A stretch of 64,000 nucleotides of DNA, from the NCBI GenBank assembly GCA_019419555.1, contig DXZR01000002.1, positions 1-64,000 of the forward strand, read 5' to 3'. The DNA is from Collinsella sp. (lineage in GTDB: Bacteria; Actinomycetota; Coriobacteriia; Coriobacteriales; Coriobacteriaceae). Below, piece after piece: positions 9,499 to 20,192 of the stretch; position 1 is the first letter of the stretch; each line of letters begins with the position of its first letter. The notes below the pieces were generated by a model, which searched no databases, was not told where the DNA came from, and was given only the letters and a program-made list of their open reading frames with translations. The translations under genes were made by a program, and so were the position numbers.

Positions 9499-10603
9499 AA
9501 TGACCGTTGCTATTGCAGCCGGCGGCACGGCAGGACACATCAACCCCGCGCTCGCCTTGGCCGAAGAGCTGCGTGACCGTGGCCACCACGTTGTGTTCGT
9601 GGGCCAGTCGCGCAAGCTCGAGGGTCGTCTGGTCCCCGAGGCTGGGTTTGATTTTGTGCCCATTACGGTCACGGGCTTCGACCGCTCCCGTCCTTGGACG
9701 GCGCTGACCTCGCTGTGGCGCGTCAACAAAGCCAAGCGTGCGCTCGCCAGTCATTTCTCAAAGGTCGGCAAGCCCGATGCCGCCATTGGTTTTGGTGCCT
9801 ATGTCGAGGTTCCGCTGCTGGGGTGGTGCAAGGGCGCGGGCGTTCCGTATCTGCTGCATGAGCAGAACTCTGTTCCGGGCCTGGCCAACAAGATGATGAA
9901 CTCCCACGCCGCCCGCGTGTGCATCTCGGTGCCGGCAGCGCGTTCGGTCTTTGAGCGCGAAGGTGACCCTGACCACGTGCTCATGACCGGCAACCCCGTA
10001 CGTCGCTCGGTGATCGAGGGCGATCGCGCTCGCGGCCGCAAGGCACTTGGCGTTCCCGAGGACGCTACGCTGCTGCTCGTCTTTGGCGGTTCACTTGGCG
10101 CCCAGCACCTCAACGAGCGTGTGGCTTCGCTCAAAAACGAGCTGCTTTCGCGCAAGAACCTCTATGTGTTGCATTCGACGGGTGCCGACGGCTTTGAGGA
10201 GACCGAGCGCGCTTTGGCGCTGACGCCCGAGGAGGCGAAGCATTACCGCGTCCAGCCTTACATCGACAACATGGGCGATATGCTGGCTGCTGCCGATTTG
10301 GTGCTCTCGCGTTCGGGCGCATCGAGCGTGGCCGAGATCGCTGCACTCGCCGTGCCTTCGGTGCTCGTGCCGTACCCGCATGCGACGGCCGACCACCAAA
10401 CCACCAATGCCCGGTATCTGGTCGACGCCGGGGCCGGCGTGCTCTGCGCCGATGCCGATATCGACGGTTCTGCCTTTGCCGATGAACTGCTGCACCTGGT
10501 CGATGACGCGGCGGCGCGCGACGCCATGCGTCAGGCGGCGCGTGGTCTGGCTCAGGATAGGGCCGCCGCTCTTCTGGCGGATGCGGTAGAGGGTTTGCGT
10601 TAG
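9488..10603 (+). CDS. murG: UDP-N-acetylglucosamine--lipid I GlcNAc transferase
   Basis: Membrane-associated GT-B glycosyltransferase converting lipid I to lipid II. The 371-residue product starts TDKMTVAIAAGGTAGHINPA, carrying the N-terminal glycine-rich loop of MurG. The acceptor-side HEQNS motif lies near residue 126. The C-terminal donor-site segment with SRSGASSVAE lies near residue 275. ATG 9488 is preceded by GAAGGGA, so the GTG 18 nt upstream is unlikely. It overlaps the ftsW end. Confidence 0.95.
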   Translation: MTDKMTVAIAAGGTAGHINPALALAEELRDRGHHVVFVGQSRKLEGRLVPEAGFDFVPITVTGFDRSRPWTALTSLWRVNKAKRALASHFSKVGKPDAAIGFGAYVEVPLLGWCKGAGVPYLLHEQNSVPGLANKMMNSHAARVCISVPAARSVFEREGDPDHVLMTGNPVRRSVIEGDRARGRKALGVPEDATLLLVFGGSLGAQHLNERVASLKNELLSRKNLYVLHSTGADGFEETERALALTPEEAKHYRVQPYIDNMGDMLAAADLVLSRSGASSVAEIAALAVPSVLVPYPHATADHQTTNARYLVDAGAGVLCADADIDGSAFADELLHLVDDAAARDAMRQAARGLAQDRAAALLADAVEGLR

Positions 10604-10700
10604 TTAGACGGGATATCGTCGGTCGCCCTCGCGCTGATGCGGTAGGTGCGGTACAGTTAACGGGTTACAGGCAGTGTTTACGCAAGGAGTACACGAGCAC

Positions 10701-12119
10701 ATGGCTGATTCCCAGACTGCAACCTCCGCGCCCGAGTTTAAGAGCGCCCACTTTATCGGTATCGGCGGCGCCGGCATGAGCGGCATCGCCCTCGTTCTGC
10801 ACGAGCGCGGTTATGCCGTTACCGGCTCCGACCTTAAGACGTCACGTTATATTCGCCAGCTTACCCGCGCTGGCGTGAAGGTGCATGTGGGCCATGAGGC
10901 CGCCACGATCGACGAGGTCAAGCCCGACGTGGTTGTTGTCTCCACCGCTATTCCGGAGTCCAACCCCGAACTCGTGCGCGCTCGCGAGCTTGGTATTCCC
11001 GTGTGGCCCCGTGCCAAGATGCTCTCTGCTTTGGGCCACGGCTACATCACCGTCGCTGTTGCCGGCACGCATGGCAAGACCACCACGTCTTCGATGTGCG
11101 CCACCATGCTCGACCGCATGGGTCTGGATCCGAGCTTCTTGATCGGCGGCATCGTCGAGGGCTATGACACGAACGGCAAGAACGGCTCGGGCGACTACTT
11201 TGTCGCCGAGGCCGACGAGTCCGACAGCTCCTTCCTGTTCCTGAACCCCAACGTAGTCATTGTGACCAACGTCGAGGCCGATCACCTCGATCACTACTCG
11301 GGTATCGAGGAGATCGAAGCGACTTTCGCCAAATTCATGAGCCTGGTGGGCGAGGACGGCACCGTCATCGTCTGCGGTGAGGACCCGCATCTGGTCGAGC
11401 TCGCCAAGTCGACGGGCCGTCACGTGCTTTCCTACGGCTTTGCCGAGAGCAACGACATCGTCTGCATGCACCCGGATGTCAAGGGTATCCAGAGTGACTT
11501 TATCGTTCGCTTTGAGGATGGCACTGAACATGCCGTGGAGATCAAGAGCAATCCCGGTCGCCACAACATGCTCAACGCCACGGCGGTGCTCACCGTCGCC
11601 CATGTCCTGGGCCTTGACATCGACGCCGCCGCCAAGGCGCTCTCGAGCTTTGAGGGCGTTCGCCGCCGCTTTACCCACGTGGGCGATATCGATGGCATCA
11701 CCGTGGTCGATGATTACGGCCATCACCCCACCGAGATCAAGGCGACGCTTGCTGCCGCTTCGTCGCTGGGCTACAAGCACGTCGACGTCGTGTTCCAGCC
11801 GCACCGCTATTCGCGCCTGCAGGCCCTGTGCGACGACTTTGCCGATGCATTTGCCAATGCCGATAAACTGCTGCTGATTGATGTGTTCTCGGCTGGCGAG
11901 ATGCCCATCCCGGGTGTCACCTCTAAGATGCTCGCCGATACCGTGCGCGCCAAGCATCCTGGCAAGGAGGTCGTGTACTGCTCCAGCCGTCTTGAGCTCA
12001 ATCAGGAGCTCGAGCAGATGGTGGGCGAGGGCGACCTGCTGCTCACTATGGGTGCCGGTGACGTTACGACCGTCGGTCCCGAGTTTATCGAGTATCTGAC
12101 TGCCAAGAAAGACGCTTAA
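10701..12119 (+). CDS. murC: UDP-N-acetylmuramate--L-alanine ligase
   Basis: First Mur ligase, joining L-alanine to UDP-MurNAc. The 472-residue product has the N-terminal nucleotide fold GIGGAGMSGIA near residue 18, the ATP loop GTHGKTTTSS near residue 120 and the family segment DDYGHHPTEI near residue 340. ATG 10701 follows CAAGGAG at good spacing; a GTG 27 nt upstream lies before that site and was rejected. The 97-nt gap after murG holds no obvious terminator. Confidence 0.96.
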   Translation: MADSQTATSAPEFKSAHFIGIGGAGMSGIALVLHERGYAVTGSDLKTSRYIRQLTRAGVKVHVGHEAATIDEVKPDVVVVSTAIPESNPELVRARELGIPVWPRAKMLSALGHGYITVAVAGTHGKTTTSSMCATMLDRMGLDPSFLIGGIVEGYDTNGKNGSGDYFVAEADESDSSFLFLNPNVVIVTNVEADHLDHYSGIEEIEATFAKFMSLVGEDGTVIVCGEDPHLVELAKSTGRHVLSYGFAESNDIVCMHPDVKGIQSDFIVRFEDGTEHAVEIKSNPGRHNMLNATAVLTVAHVLGLDIDAAAKALSSFEGVRRRFTHVGDIDGITVVDDYGHHPTEIKATLAAASSLGYKHVDVVFQPHRYSRLQALCDDFADAFANADKLLLIDVFSAGEMPIPGVTSKMLADTVRAKHPGKEVVYCSSRLELNQELEQMVGEGDLLLTMGAGDVTTVGPEFIEYLTAKKDA

Positions 12120-12124
12120 GTCTA

Positions 12125-13036
12125 ATGGGTCTGTTTAACGCCGTCATGGCGCTCTCGGGCATGATCGACACGGATGTGATCGAGGACGAGCGCCTTGCGC
12201 GTCATACGAGCTATCGTATCGGCGGCAAGGCCGACCTCTTTGTGACGTGCCATAGCTATCATGCCCTCCGCCGCGCCGTGGCGGTGCTCGATCGCGAGCA
12301 GGTGCCGTGGGTCATCATCGGCAAGGGCTCCAATCTGCTGGTTGCCGATGGCGGTTATCGCGGCGCCGTCATTTCGCTCGGACGTGAGTTTCAGCGCACG
12401 GTTGTTGCCGATGACGGTTGTACGCTGACGGTCGGTGCGGGCGTGATGTTTGCGCGCCTGGTCAACGATGCCCTGTCGCGTAGCCTCTCGGGCCTTGAGT
12501 TTGCCGTTGGCATCCCTGGTTCGGTCGGCGGTGCGATATCTATGAATGCCGGCACACGGACCGAGTGGATTGGCTCGCTGGTTGAGGATGTCGTAACGTT
12601 TGACCCGGCATCCGGTATCAAGCATTATGCGGGGTCCGAGATCACTTGGGGCTACCGCGAATGTAGCCTTCCCCGCAATGAGATCATCCTCGAGTGCGTG
12701 CTCAAGCTTAAACCGGCGCCCAAGGCCGACATCCGCGACCGCATGGAACGGTACCTGACGAGGCGCAAGCGTACGCAGCCCATGGGTCGCGCATCCTGCG
12801 GGTCGGTCTTTCGCAACCCGCCCGATGCGAGTGTGGGCAAGCTTATCGAGGATTGTGGATTAAAGGGTTTTTCGATTGGCGGCGCGGAAGTTTCGCCCGT
12901 TCACGCTAATTTTATCGTTAATAACGGAACTGCCTCGGCCGATGACGTTGCCGCGGTTATCAGACATGTGCACGGAAAGGTGAGGGAGGCGTATGGCATC
13001 GAGCTCAGACCGGAAGTTAAATTCCTCGGCTTCTAG
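12125..13036 (+). CDS. murB: UDP-N-acetylmuramate dehydrogenase
   Basis: FAD- and NADPH-dependent enolpyruvyl reductase that makes UDP-MurNAc. The 303-residue product shows the FAD-binding segments RIGGKADLF near residue 33 and GKGSNLLVADGG near residue 66. The catalytic region GSVFRNPP, with its active-site Ser, and LIEDCGLKG lie near residues 223-245. The ribosome site before ATG 12125 is weak, so an internal ATG at 12146 or 12161 is possible. It overlaps ftsQ by 44 nt, which suggests coupling. Confidence 0.94.
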   Translation: MGLFNAVMALSGMIDTDVIEDERLARHTSYRIGGKADLFVTCHSYHALRRAVAVLDREQVPWVIIGKGSNLLVADGGYRGAVISLGREFQRTVVADDGCTLTVGAGVMFARLVNDALSRSLSGLEFAVGIPGSVGGAISMNAGTRTEWIGSLVEDVVTFDPASGIKHYAGSEITWGYRECSLPRNEIILECVLKLKPAPKADIRDRMERYLTRRKRTQPMGRASCGSVFRNPPDASVGKLIEDCGLKGFSIGGAEVSPVHANFIVNNGTASADDVAAVIRHVHGKVREAYGIELRPEVKFLGF

Positions 13037-14249
13037 AGCATCGAAACCCACCTTCCGCCGCGCCGGAGGGCGTTCCGGCGCGCCTGCCAAACCTCAACGC
13101 AATACCGTCGCGCATTCTAAGTCTGTCGGGCATGCTCGACAGACCAGTCGTCCGGTCGTTGGCTCGCAGCTCGGTAATCGTCCGGCCGCAAAAAAGTCCT
13201 CGCGTCCCTCGGTGACGTCAAAGCCTGTTATGGGCGCCAAACCTGCCCGTCCCATGGCAACTCCTAAGCCCTCGACGGGAACTAAAGCGCCGCGTCCAGG
13301 TCGCACGCTGGGCGCATCGAAACCGCGCTCGCTGACATCGGTGCCGGCTACCGCCAAGAAGCCTTCGGGTAAAAAAAGCGTCAACCCGTTGTCTTCACTT
13401 GGGGCGATGGTAAATAAAACATCAGACGCCGCTTCTGTCGTTACAGGCAAAGGCAAAATCGTTGGCGGCGTTCTGGCCGTCTTGGCCGTGCTCGTCGTCG
13501 TTGCCATCGTGGTGATTAACTCTGGATTGTTTACCGCCACTGATATTCAGATTCAAGGCAGCGAGCATGTGACGAAGCACGATGCTATCCAGCTGATCGA
13601 TTTGCCCGAGGGAACGTCGCTTTTTAACGTCGATCCCGACCAGATTACCGAGGACCTCAAGCAGAACCCGTGGGTCTCGGGCGTAGATGTCCAGCGTCAG
13701 TTCCCGCATACGCTCATCATTACGCCGATGGAGCGCAAGGTCATCGCAATTGCCTATATCAGCTCCGATGACCTTGCCTGGGCCATCGGGGATGATGACA
13801 CCTGGATCGCCCCGCTGTCGACGTCGGTCGAAGTGGATGACCAGGGCAACGTCATCACGACGGGGCAGGGCTCAAATACCCTGACCGGCATTGATGCCGC
13901 GCTGGCGCTCGCTAAGCACTATGGCGCGGTGTTGTTGACTGATGTCTCGGCGGATGTCGCTCCGGTTTCCGGCCAGGCGGTGAGCTCCAAGGCCGTTAAG
14001 GCTGGCTTGGATTATGTGCGTGGTTTTTCGAGCGAGTTCTTGGGACAAGTCAAGGATATTTCCACGCCTTCGGTCGAAGCCATCTCGGCAAACCTCAATA
14101 ACGGCATTGAGGTGTCGCTGGGCGATTCGGACGATATCGTCAAGAAGGAACGCGTAGTTACCAAGTTGCTTTCGCAGGTAGAGGGCGTAACGTATATCAA
14201 TGTGCGCTCTCCGGGTAACTATACATTTAGGAACGCTCCGACCTCGTAG
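12993..14249 (+). CDS. ftsQ: Cell division protein FtsQ/DivIB
   Basis: Bitopic division protein of 418 residues. A very long basic, Pro/Ala/Ser/Lys-rich cytoplasmic tail (about 1-150) precedes one membrane helix (about 155-178). A POTRA domain (about 180-250, IQIQGSEHVTKHDAIQ onward) and the FtsQ beta domain follow. FtsQ scaffolds FtsB/FtsL and the FtsWI synthase. ATG 12993 lies inside the end of murB after GGGAGG. A 200-nt gap separates it from ftsZ, with no ftsA between. Confidence 0.92.
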   Translation: MASSSDRKLNSSASRASKPTFRRAGGRSGAPAKPQRNTVAHSKSVGHARQTSRPVVGSQLGNRPAAKKSSRPSVTSKPVMGAKPARPMATPKPSTGTKAPRPGRTLGASKPRSLTSVPATAKKPSGKKSVNPLSSLGAMVNKTSDAASVVTGKGKIVGGVLAVLAVLVVVAIVVINSGLFTATDIQIQGSEHVTKHDAIQLIDLPEGTSLFNVDPDQITEDLKQNPWVSGVDVQRQFPHTLIITPMERKVIAIAYISSDDLAWAIGDDDTWIAPLSTSVEVDDQGNVITTGQGSNTLTGIDAALALAKHYGAVLLTDVSADVAPVSGQAVSSKAVKAGLDYVRGFSSEFLGQVKDISTPSVEAISANLNNGIEVSLGDSDDIVKKERVVTKLLSQVEGVTYINVRSPGNYTFRNAPTS

Positions 14250-14448
14250 CGCTGGTTGATGCTTTGTTGAGGGGCCATACCACGCCGTTTATCTGGTTTG
14301 TTTGGTTTTCACGGTCAATTATTTGACTGATACGTTCATAATGTGCAAACATAATACGGTTTACCTTTGCATTTACTTTCAACCTGAAGGTTAATGTGCG
14401 CAGGGGTCGACCCATGCTATGGCTATAACCTTTGTTCGGAGGACCGAC

Positions 14449-15603
14449 ATGCACGAGACAGAGATCAACAACTACCTTGCCGTCATTAAGGTGGTCGGCG
14501 TCGGCGGCGGCGGTACCAACGCGGTCAATCGAATGATCGAAGAGGGCATCCGCGGCGTCGAGTTTGTTGCCATCAACACCGATGCTCAGGCACTCGCGAT
14601 CTCTGATGCCGATATCAAGGTGCACATCGGCACCGACCTTACCCGCGGCCTGGGCGCCGGCGCCAACCCCGAGGTTGGCCGCAAGGCTGCCGATGAGTCC
14701 CGCGACGACATTGCCGAGGCGCTCGCTGGCGCCGACATGGTGTTCATCACCTGCGGCGAGGGCGGTGGCACCGGTACCGGCGCTGCTCCCATCGTTGCCG
14801 ATATCGCGATGAACGAGGTCGGTGCGCTGACCGTCGCCGTCGTGACCAAGCCCTTCACCTTCGAGGGCCGCAAGCGCAAGAAGAGCGCCGAGGAGGGCAT
14901 TAAGACCCTCTCCGATTGCGTCGACACCATGATCGTCATCCCTAACGATAAGCTGCTCGACATCGCCGAGAAGAAGACCACCATGCTCGAGGCCTTCGCG
15001 ATTGCCGATGGCGTCCTTTCCCAGGGCACCCAGGGCATCACCGACCTCATCACCGTCCCCGGTATCATCAACCTGGACTTCGCCGATGTTAAGACCATCA
15101 TGAAGCAGGCCGGTACCGCCATGATGGGTATCGGTACCTCTTCTGGGGACACCCGTGCCGTCGACGCTGCCCAGCAGGCCATCTCCAGCCCGCTGCTCGA
15201 GAGCTCCATCGATGGCGCCACGCGCGTGCTGCTCTCCATCGCCGGTTCCAAGGACCTGGGCATCCAGGAGATCAGCGACGCCGCCGACGTTGTCGCCAAC
15301 GCCGTCGACCCCGAGGCCAACATCATCTTCGGTACCGTTGTCGACGAGTCCCTGGGCGATCAGGTGCGTATCACCGTCATCGCTACGGGCTTCTCCGACT
15401 CCAACGTCAACCGTCAGGACGAGCTCTTTGCTGCTCAGCAGTCTCAGAGCAAGGCCGCTGCCTCCGCTGAGCCGCAGCGCACCGCTCCTGCCACGAGCCC
15501 GGCTCAGGCCGCTCCGACCCGCAACGTCGGTGGCACCGAGCTTCCTAACTTCGGCAACGATCAGTTCGAGCTTCCCGACTTCCTGAAGCGCGGTAGCTTC
15601 TAA
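14449..15603 (+). CDS. ftsZ: Cell division GTPase FtsZ
   Basis: Tubulin-like GTPase forming the Z ring. The 384-residue product has the GTP signature GGGTGTG at 105-111, and a T7-loop region with [11 protein letters not shown] near residue 205. A flexible linker leads to a C-terminal peptide ending [11 protein letters not shown], the tail that binds membrane anchors such as SepF. ATG 14449 follows TCGGAGGA; an ATG 30 nt upstream precedes that site and was rejected. It is followed by a strong terminator and probably has its own promoter in the 14250-14448 gap. Confidence 0.97.
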   Translation: MHETEINNYLAVIKVVGVGGGGTNAVNRMIEEGIRGVEFVAINTDAQALAISDADIKVHIGTDLTRGLGAGANPEVGRKAADESRDDIAEALAGADMVFITCGEGGGTGTGAAPIVADIAMNEVGALTVAVVTKPFTFEGRKRKKSAEEGIKTLSDCVDTMIVIPNDKLLDIAEKKTTMLEAFAIADGVLSQGTQGITDLITVPGIINLDFADVKTIMKQAGTAMMGIGTSSGDTRAVDAAQQAISSPLLESSIDGATRVLLSIAGSKDLGIQEISDAADVVANAVDPEANIIFGTVVDESLGDQVRITVIATGFSDSNVNRQDELFAAQQSQSKAAASAEPQRTAPATSPAQAAPTRNVGGTELPNFGNDQFELPDFLKRGSF

Positions 15604-15628
15604 GTCGTTCTTTGCATTGTTGTGCACA

Positions 15629-15658
15629 GGGGCGTGTCCGTATGGACGCGCCCTTTTT
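15629..15658 (+). terminator. Intrinsic terminator after ftsZ
   Basis: GGGGCGTGTCC pairs with GGACGCGCCC across a short loop and is followed by five T. It ends the ftsZ transcript before pgeF. Confidence 0.85.
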
Positions 15659-15813
15659 ATTTCGACTTTGTAAACTAGAACCTCCAATCTCTTTACGTTC
15701 CCTTTACGATTGCCTCCAGCGCAGCAGGTATCCTTTTAGAGAAGTATGACAGCCGTATAAACGCGGGCTGTAGCGGCGATGCCGCGGTACTTGTGTTATT
15801 AGGAGGCTTTAGT

Positions 15814-16614
15814 ATGGCAGCACGTGCGGACAAAGTTTCGCGTGTCGACCATGATGGAGTTACGTTGGTGGAGGGCGCGACATCCGATGTTCGCTTTGCC
15901 TTCACCGAGCGCGCCGGTGGCGTTTCCGAAGATGCGTACTCCTCACTCAACTTGGGCTCGCATGTTGGCGATGACCCCTTTGCTGTTCAAGAAAATCGTC
16001 GTCGTGCGCTCGAGGCTATGGGTGCCGCCGAGTGCGAGCACAACCTGCTCGTTCCCAATCAGGTCCATGGTGATCATATCGTTGCGGTGACCTCGAACGG
16101 CGCCGATGACCTTGAGGACGTTCGCGAGCAGATTGCCGAGGGCTGTGATGCCATCGTCTGCACGGCGCATAACGTGCCCGTGCTGCTCTGCTTTGCCGAC
16201 TGCGTTCCCGTGGTGCTGGTGGCCCCCGGCGGATTTGCCGTGGTGCACTCCGGTTGGAAGGGCACGATTGCACGTATTTCCGCCAAGGCGTGCCAGGCGC
16301 TTTGCGATGCTGCCGGCTGCGATGCGAGCGACGTTTCCGCCTATATCGGCCCCCATATCTTGGGTGACGAATATGAGGTATCCCAGGAACTCATGGATCG
16401 CTTTGCCGCCGAGTTCTCGTGCATCGATGCGAGCACCTCTCGCATGCTCAATCTTTCCGCTGCCATTTGCGAGGCGCTGGTAGATGTCGGTGTCGACGCG
16501 GATAATATCGTGGATACCCAGCTTTCGACTGTGCGTCAGAACGACCGCTTTTATTCCTACCGTAACGAGAACGGCACCTGTGGGCGCCATGCTGCGATCG
16601 GCGTGATGCTATGA
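15814..16614 (+). CDS. pgeF: PgeF/YlmD-family purine nucleoside phosphorylase-like protein (laccase domain)
   Basis: The 266-residue protein has the His-Cys-His site of the old 'polyphenol oxidase/YfiH' family: NQVHGDH near residue 83, CFADC near residue 127 and VVHSGWKG near residue 144. Family members act as purine nucleoside phosphorylase/adenosine deaminase-like enzymes, and in E. coli the protein edits UDP-MurNAc peptides. ATG 15814 follows AGGAGG. The gene usually sits directly after ftsZ in Gram-positives. Here its TGA overlaps the pstS start (ATGA), tying it to the phosphate operon. Confidence 0.9.
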   Translation: MAARADKVSRVDHDGVTLVEGATSDVRFAFTERAGGVSEDAYSSLNLGSHVGDDPFAVQENRRRALEAMGAAECEHNLLVPNQVHGDHIVAVTSNGADDLEDVREQIAEGCDAIVCTAHNVPVLLCFADCVPVVLVAPGGFAVVHSGWKGTIARISAKACQALCDAAGCDASDVSAYIGPHILGDEYEVSQELMDRFAAEFSCIDASTSRMLNLSAAICEALVDVGVDADNIVDTQLSTVRQNDRFYSYRNENGTCGRHAAIGVML

Positions 16615-17447
16615 GAAAGATCGTATCGGTCCTGAGCGTCGCTGTGCTTACGCTTACGCTGTGCGCCTGTTCTTCGGGATCTTCCACCTCTTCCATTACC
16701 GTCGCTGGCTCCACGACCTGCCTTCCTATCGCCGAGATTGCGGCCGAGGGTTTTAAGGAGGAGACCGGCATCGACGTGCTCGTTTCCGGTTTGGGTTCTT
16801 CCGCTGGCATCGAGGCCGTCAGCGCCGGCACGGCCGATATCGCCAGCTCCTCCCGTGGACTCAATGCCGACGAACAGGATCTGGGCCTGACTCCCATCGT
16901 CATTGCCCACGACGGTATTGCGGTCATCGTGAACGACGACAACCCCGTCGATAACCTCTCGACCGAGCAGCTCCGCGATATCTACGCCGGCAAGATCACC
17001 AACTGGAAAGAAGTCGGTGGCGAGGACCTGAGGATTCAGGTCATCAACCGAGACGAGGCGTCCGGTACGCGCGAGGCCTTCCGTACCATCGTGATGGACG
17101 GCACGCCGTTCGATCGCCGTTCGGCTGTTCTTTCGGGTACGGGCCAGGTACGCGATGTCGTGTCCCGCTCGCGTGGCGCTATTGGCTACATCTCGCTGGG
17201 TTTTGTCGAGAGTCTCAACGCCAAGACCTCGGTCAAGGCCGTCTCGGTCAATCATGTTGAGGCGTCCGAGAAGACGGTCGCGAGCGGCGGCTATCCCATC
17301 TCGCGCGACCTTTACTTCTTTGTGAAGGGTGCGCCTTCGCAGCAGGCGCAGGATTACATCGACTACGTGACGTCCGAAAAGATGGACAAGCAGATTCGCG
17401 AGGCGGGCTTTATTCCCGTCACCAACGACGAGAAGGGGAGTGAGTAG
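16611..17447 (+). CDS. pstS: Phosphate ABC transporter substrate-binding lipoprotein
   Basis: The 278-residue exported protein binds phosphate outside the membrane for PstCAB. A signal peptide ends in a lipobox (LCAC, lipidated Cys near residue 20). Phosphate-site sequence is seen at AGSTTC near residue 32 and NRDEASGTREAF near residue 145. The start overlaps the pgeF stop by 4 nt. No clear Pho box is visible upstream, since the start lies within the pgeF end; expression may depend on the pgeF promoter. Confidence 0.94.
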   Translation: MRKIVSVLSVAVLTLTLCACSSGSSTSSITVAGSTTCLPIAEIAAEGFKEETGIDVLVSGLGSSAGIEAVSAGTADIASSSRGLNADEQDLGLTPIVIAHDGIAVIVNDDNPVDNLSTEQLRDIYAGKITNWKEVGGEDLRIQVINRDEASGTREAFRTIVMDGTPFDRRSAVLSGTGQVRDVVSRSRGAIGYISLGFVESLNAKTSVKAVSVNHVEASEKTVASGGYPISRDLYFFVKGAPSQQAQDYIDYVTSEKMDKQIREAGFIPVTNDEKGSE

Positions 17448-17448
17448 C

Positions 17449-18375
17449 ATGGAAGCACAGGAAAACTCCCAGACTGAGCAGAATGCTCAGGCACCCAAGA
17501 AGCGCGAGCTGGCGCTCGTATCGCGCAGTACCTATATCAAGGAGAAGGCGCTGCAGTGGATCTTCTTTGCCTGCGCGTTTTTGGCGGTCGTTACCGTCAT
17601 CCTGATTTTTGTCTTTACCACGTACTCGGCGCTGCCCGTCTTTACCGACATCGGTCTGGCGGACTTCTTTAGCTTTACGTGGGCGCCCTCTGAGGGCCAC
17701 TACGGCATCATGTCGCTGCTTGCCGGCTCAGGTCTGGTGACCGTCGGTGCGCTCGCCATGGGCGTGCCGCTAGGTGTGGGCACGGCCGTGTACCTGGTCG
17801 AGATCGCCGGCAAGCGCGTGCGCAAGCTCATCAGCCCCGCCGTTGACCTGCTGGCGGGCATACCCTCCATCATCTACGGCTTCTTTGGCATGATCATCAT
17901 CCGCCCGTTTATCGCACAACTGACCGGCGGCCTTGGTTTTGGTGCGCTGACGGCGTGGTTTGTGCTCGCCATCATGATCGTCCCTACCATCACCACGCTC
18001 ACCATCGATGCTCTCAATTCCATTCCCATGGGCATTCGCGAGGCATCGTATGCCATGGGCGCCACAAAGTGGCAGACCATCTATAAGGTCGTGCTACCTG
18101 CCGCGAAGCTGGGTATCGTTGATGCCATCGTGCTGGGTATGGGCCGTGCCATCGGCGAGACCATGGCCGTGCTCATGGTCGTAGGTAACGCCCCGGTTAT
18201 TCCCGACAGCATTGCGAGCCCCATCTCGACGCTCACGAGCCAGATTGCGCTCGACATGAGCTATTCCTCGGGTCTGCACCGCTCGGCGCTGTTCGGCATG
18301 GGTGTGGTCCTGTTTATCATCTCCGCCACGCTGGTGGGTATCGTCCGTCTGATTTCCAAGAAGAAGAGGGGGTAG
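17449..18375 (+). CDS. pstC: Phosphate ABC transporter permease PstC
   Basis: Inner-membrane subunit of the high-affinity phosphate importer, 308 residues. A hydrophilic N-terminus of about 35 residues is followed by six hydrophobic helices. The EAA-type cytoplasmic loop (near residue 195, REASYAMGATKWQT) contacts PstB. ATG 17449 has GGGGAG 8 nt upstream; a GTG at 17440 overlaps that site and was rejected. It is in one operon with pstS, pstA, pstB and phoU. Confidence 0.94.
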   Translation: MEAQENSQTEQNAQAPKKRELALVSRSTYIKEKALQWIFFACAFLAVVTVILIFVFTTYSALPVFTDIGLADFFSFTWAPSEGHYGIMSLLAGSGLVTVGALAMGVPLGVGTAVYLVEIAGKRVRKLISPAVDLLAGIPSIIYGFFGMIIIRPFIAQLTGGLGFGALTAWFVLAIMIVPTITTLTIDALNSIPMGIREASYAMGATKWQTIYKVVLPAAKLGIVDAIVLGMGRAIGETMAVLMVVGNAPVIPDSIASPISTLTSQIALDMSYSSGLHRSALFGMGVVLFIISATLVGIVRLISKKKRG

Positions 18376-18378
18376 GCT

Positions 18379-19284
18379 ATGTCCGATTCCGTTGACACGA
18401 CGGTCGATACGACCTCGTCGCGCGAGCGCATCAAGCGTGCCCTTTCCCACGGCAAGAAGGGCCGCATCAACAAGGACCTGTCCAACAAGATCATGCTTGG
18501 CGTGTTTCGTGCCGCTGCCTACATCACCACGCTGGTGCTGGTCGCTATCATCGCCTACGTGGTCATCAACGGCCTGCCACACATCTCGCTCGACTTTATC
18601 TTCGGTTGGCCCCAAGGCGTCAACGCCGAGGGCGGAATTTGGCCCACGATCGTCTCGACCGTCTACGTGACGGCGCTCGCCATGCTTATCTGCACGCCGA
18701 TCGCTGTGCTGGCAGCCGTCTATCTGGCCGAGTACGCCAAGCAGGGCAAGGTCGTCGAGCTCATTCGCTACGCTGCTGACGCTTTGGCCTCGGTGCCCTC
18801 CATCGTTATGGGCCTGTTTGGCTACGCCTTGTTTGTCGAGGCTATGGGCTTGGGCCTTTCGATGGTCTCGGCCGCTCTGGCGCTCGCGCTCTTGATGCTT
18901 CCCATCGTCATGCGCACCACCGAAGAAGCCATTCGCGCCGTTCCGCGCTATATCCGTTGGGGCGCGTACGGCCTGGGCGCTACCAAGTGGCAGGTCGTCT
19001 CCAAGATCGTGCTTCCTTCGGCCTTTGGCCGCATTGCCACGGGCATCGTCCTTGCCATCGGCCGTGCCATCGGCGAGACCGCCGTGGTGCTCTACACCAT
19101 GGGCCAGGCCATCAATCTACCTATTTCGCCGCTCGATTCCGGTCGTCCCATGACCGTTCACCTGTACCTGCTTGCCAACGACGGCATCAACATGAACGCA
19201 GCCTACGGCACTGCGCTCTTGCTGATGGTGATCATTTTGGCCTTCAACCTGTTTGCGCGCTTCCTGTCGCGTAAGCGTCGCTAG
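18379..19284 (+). CDS. pstA: Phosphate ABC transporter permease PstA
   Basis: Second membrane subunit of the Pst importer, 301 residues with six predicted helices after a basic N-terminal tail of about 40 residues. The EAA loop around RWGAYGLGATKWQV (near residue 192) parallels that of PstC. It begins 3 nt after pstC and is followed 12 nt later by pstB. Confidence 0.94.
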   Translation: MSDSVDTTVDTTSSRERIKRALSHGKKGRINKDLSNKIMLGVFRAAAYITTLVLVAIIAYVVINGLPHISLDFIFGWPQGVNAEGGIWPTIVSTVYVTALAMLICTPIAVLAAVYLAEYAKQGKVVELIRYAADALASVPSIVMGLFGYALFVEAMGLGLSMVSAALALALLMLPIVMRTTEEAIRAVPRYIRWGAYGLGATKWQVVSKIVLPSAFGRIATGIVLAIGRAIGETAVVLYTMGQAINLPISPLDSGRPMTVHLYLLANDGINMNAAYGTALLLMVIILAFNLFARFLSRKRR

Positions 19285-19296
19285 TTAAGGAGTCCC

Positions 19297-20100
<804 letters not shown>

Positions 20101-20192
20101 TCGGTGCGACTAGTCCCAAGCCGATCGGACCTGGTCCGGTGCGTATTCACTGTGCGGGCGGCATGACCGCACCCAACTGATTGGAGTGAACC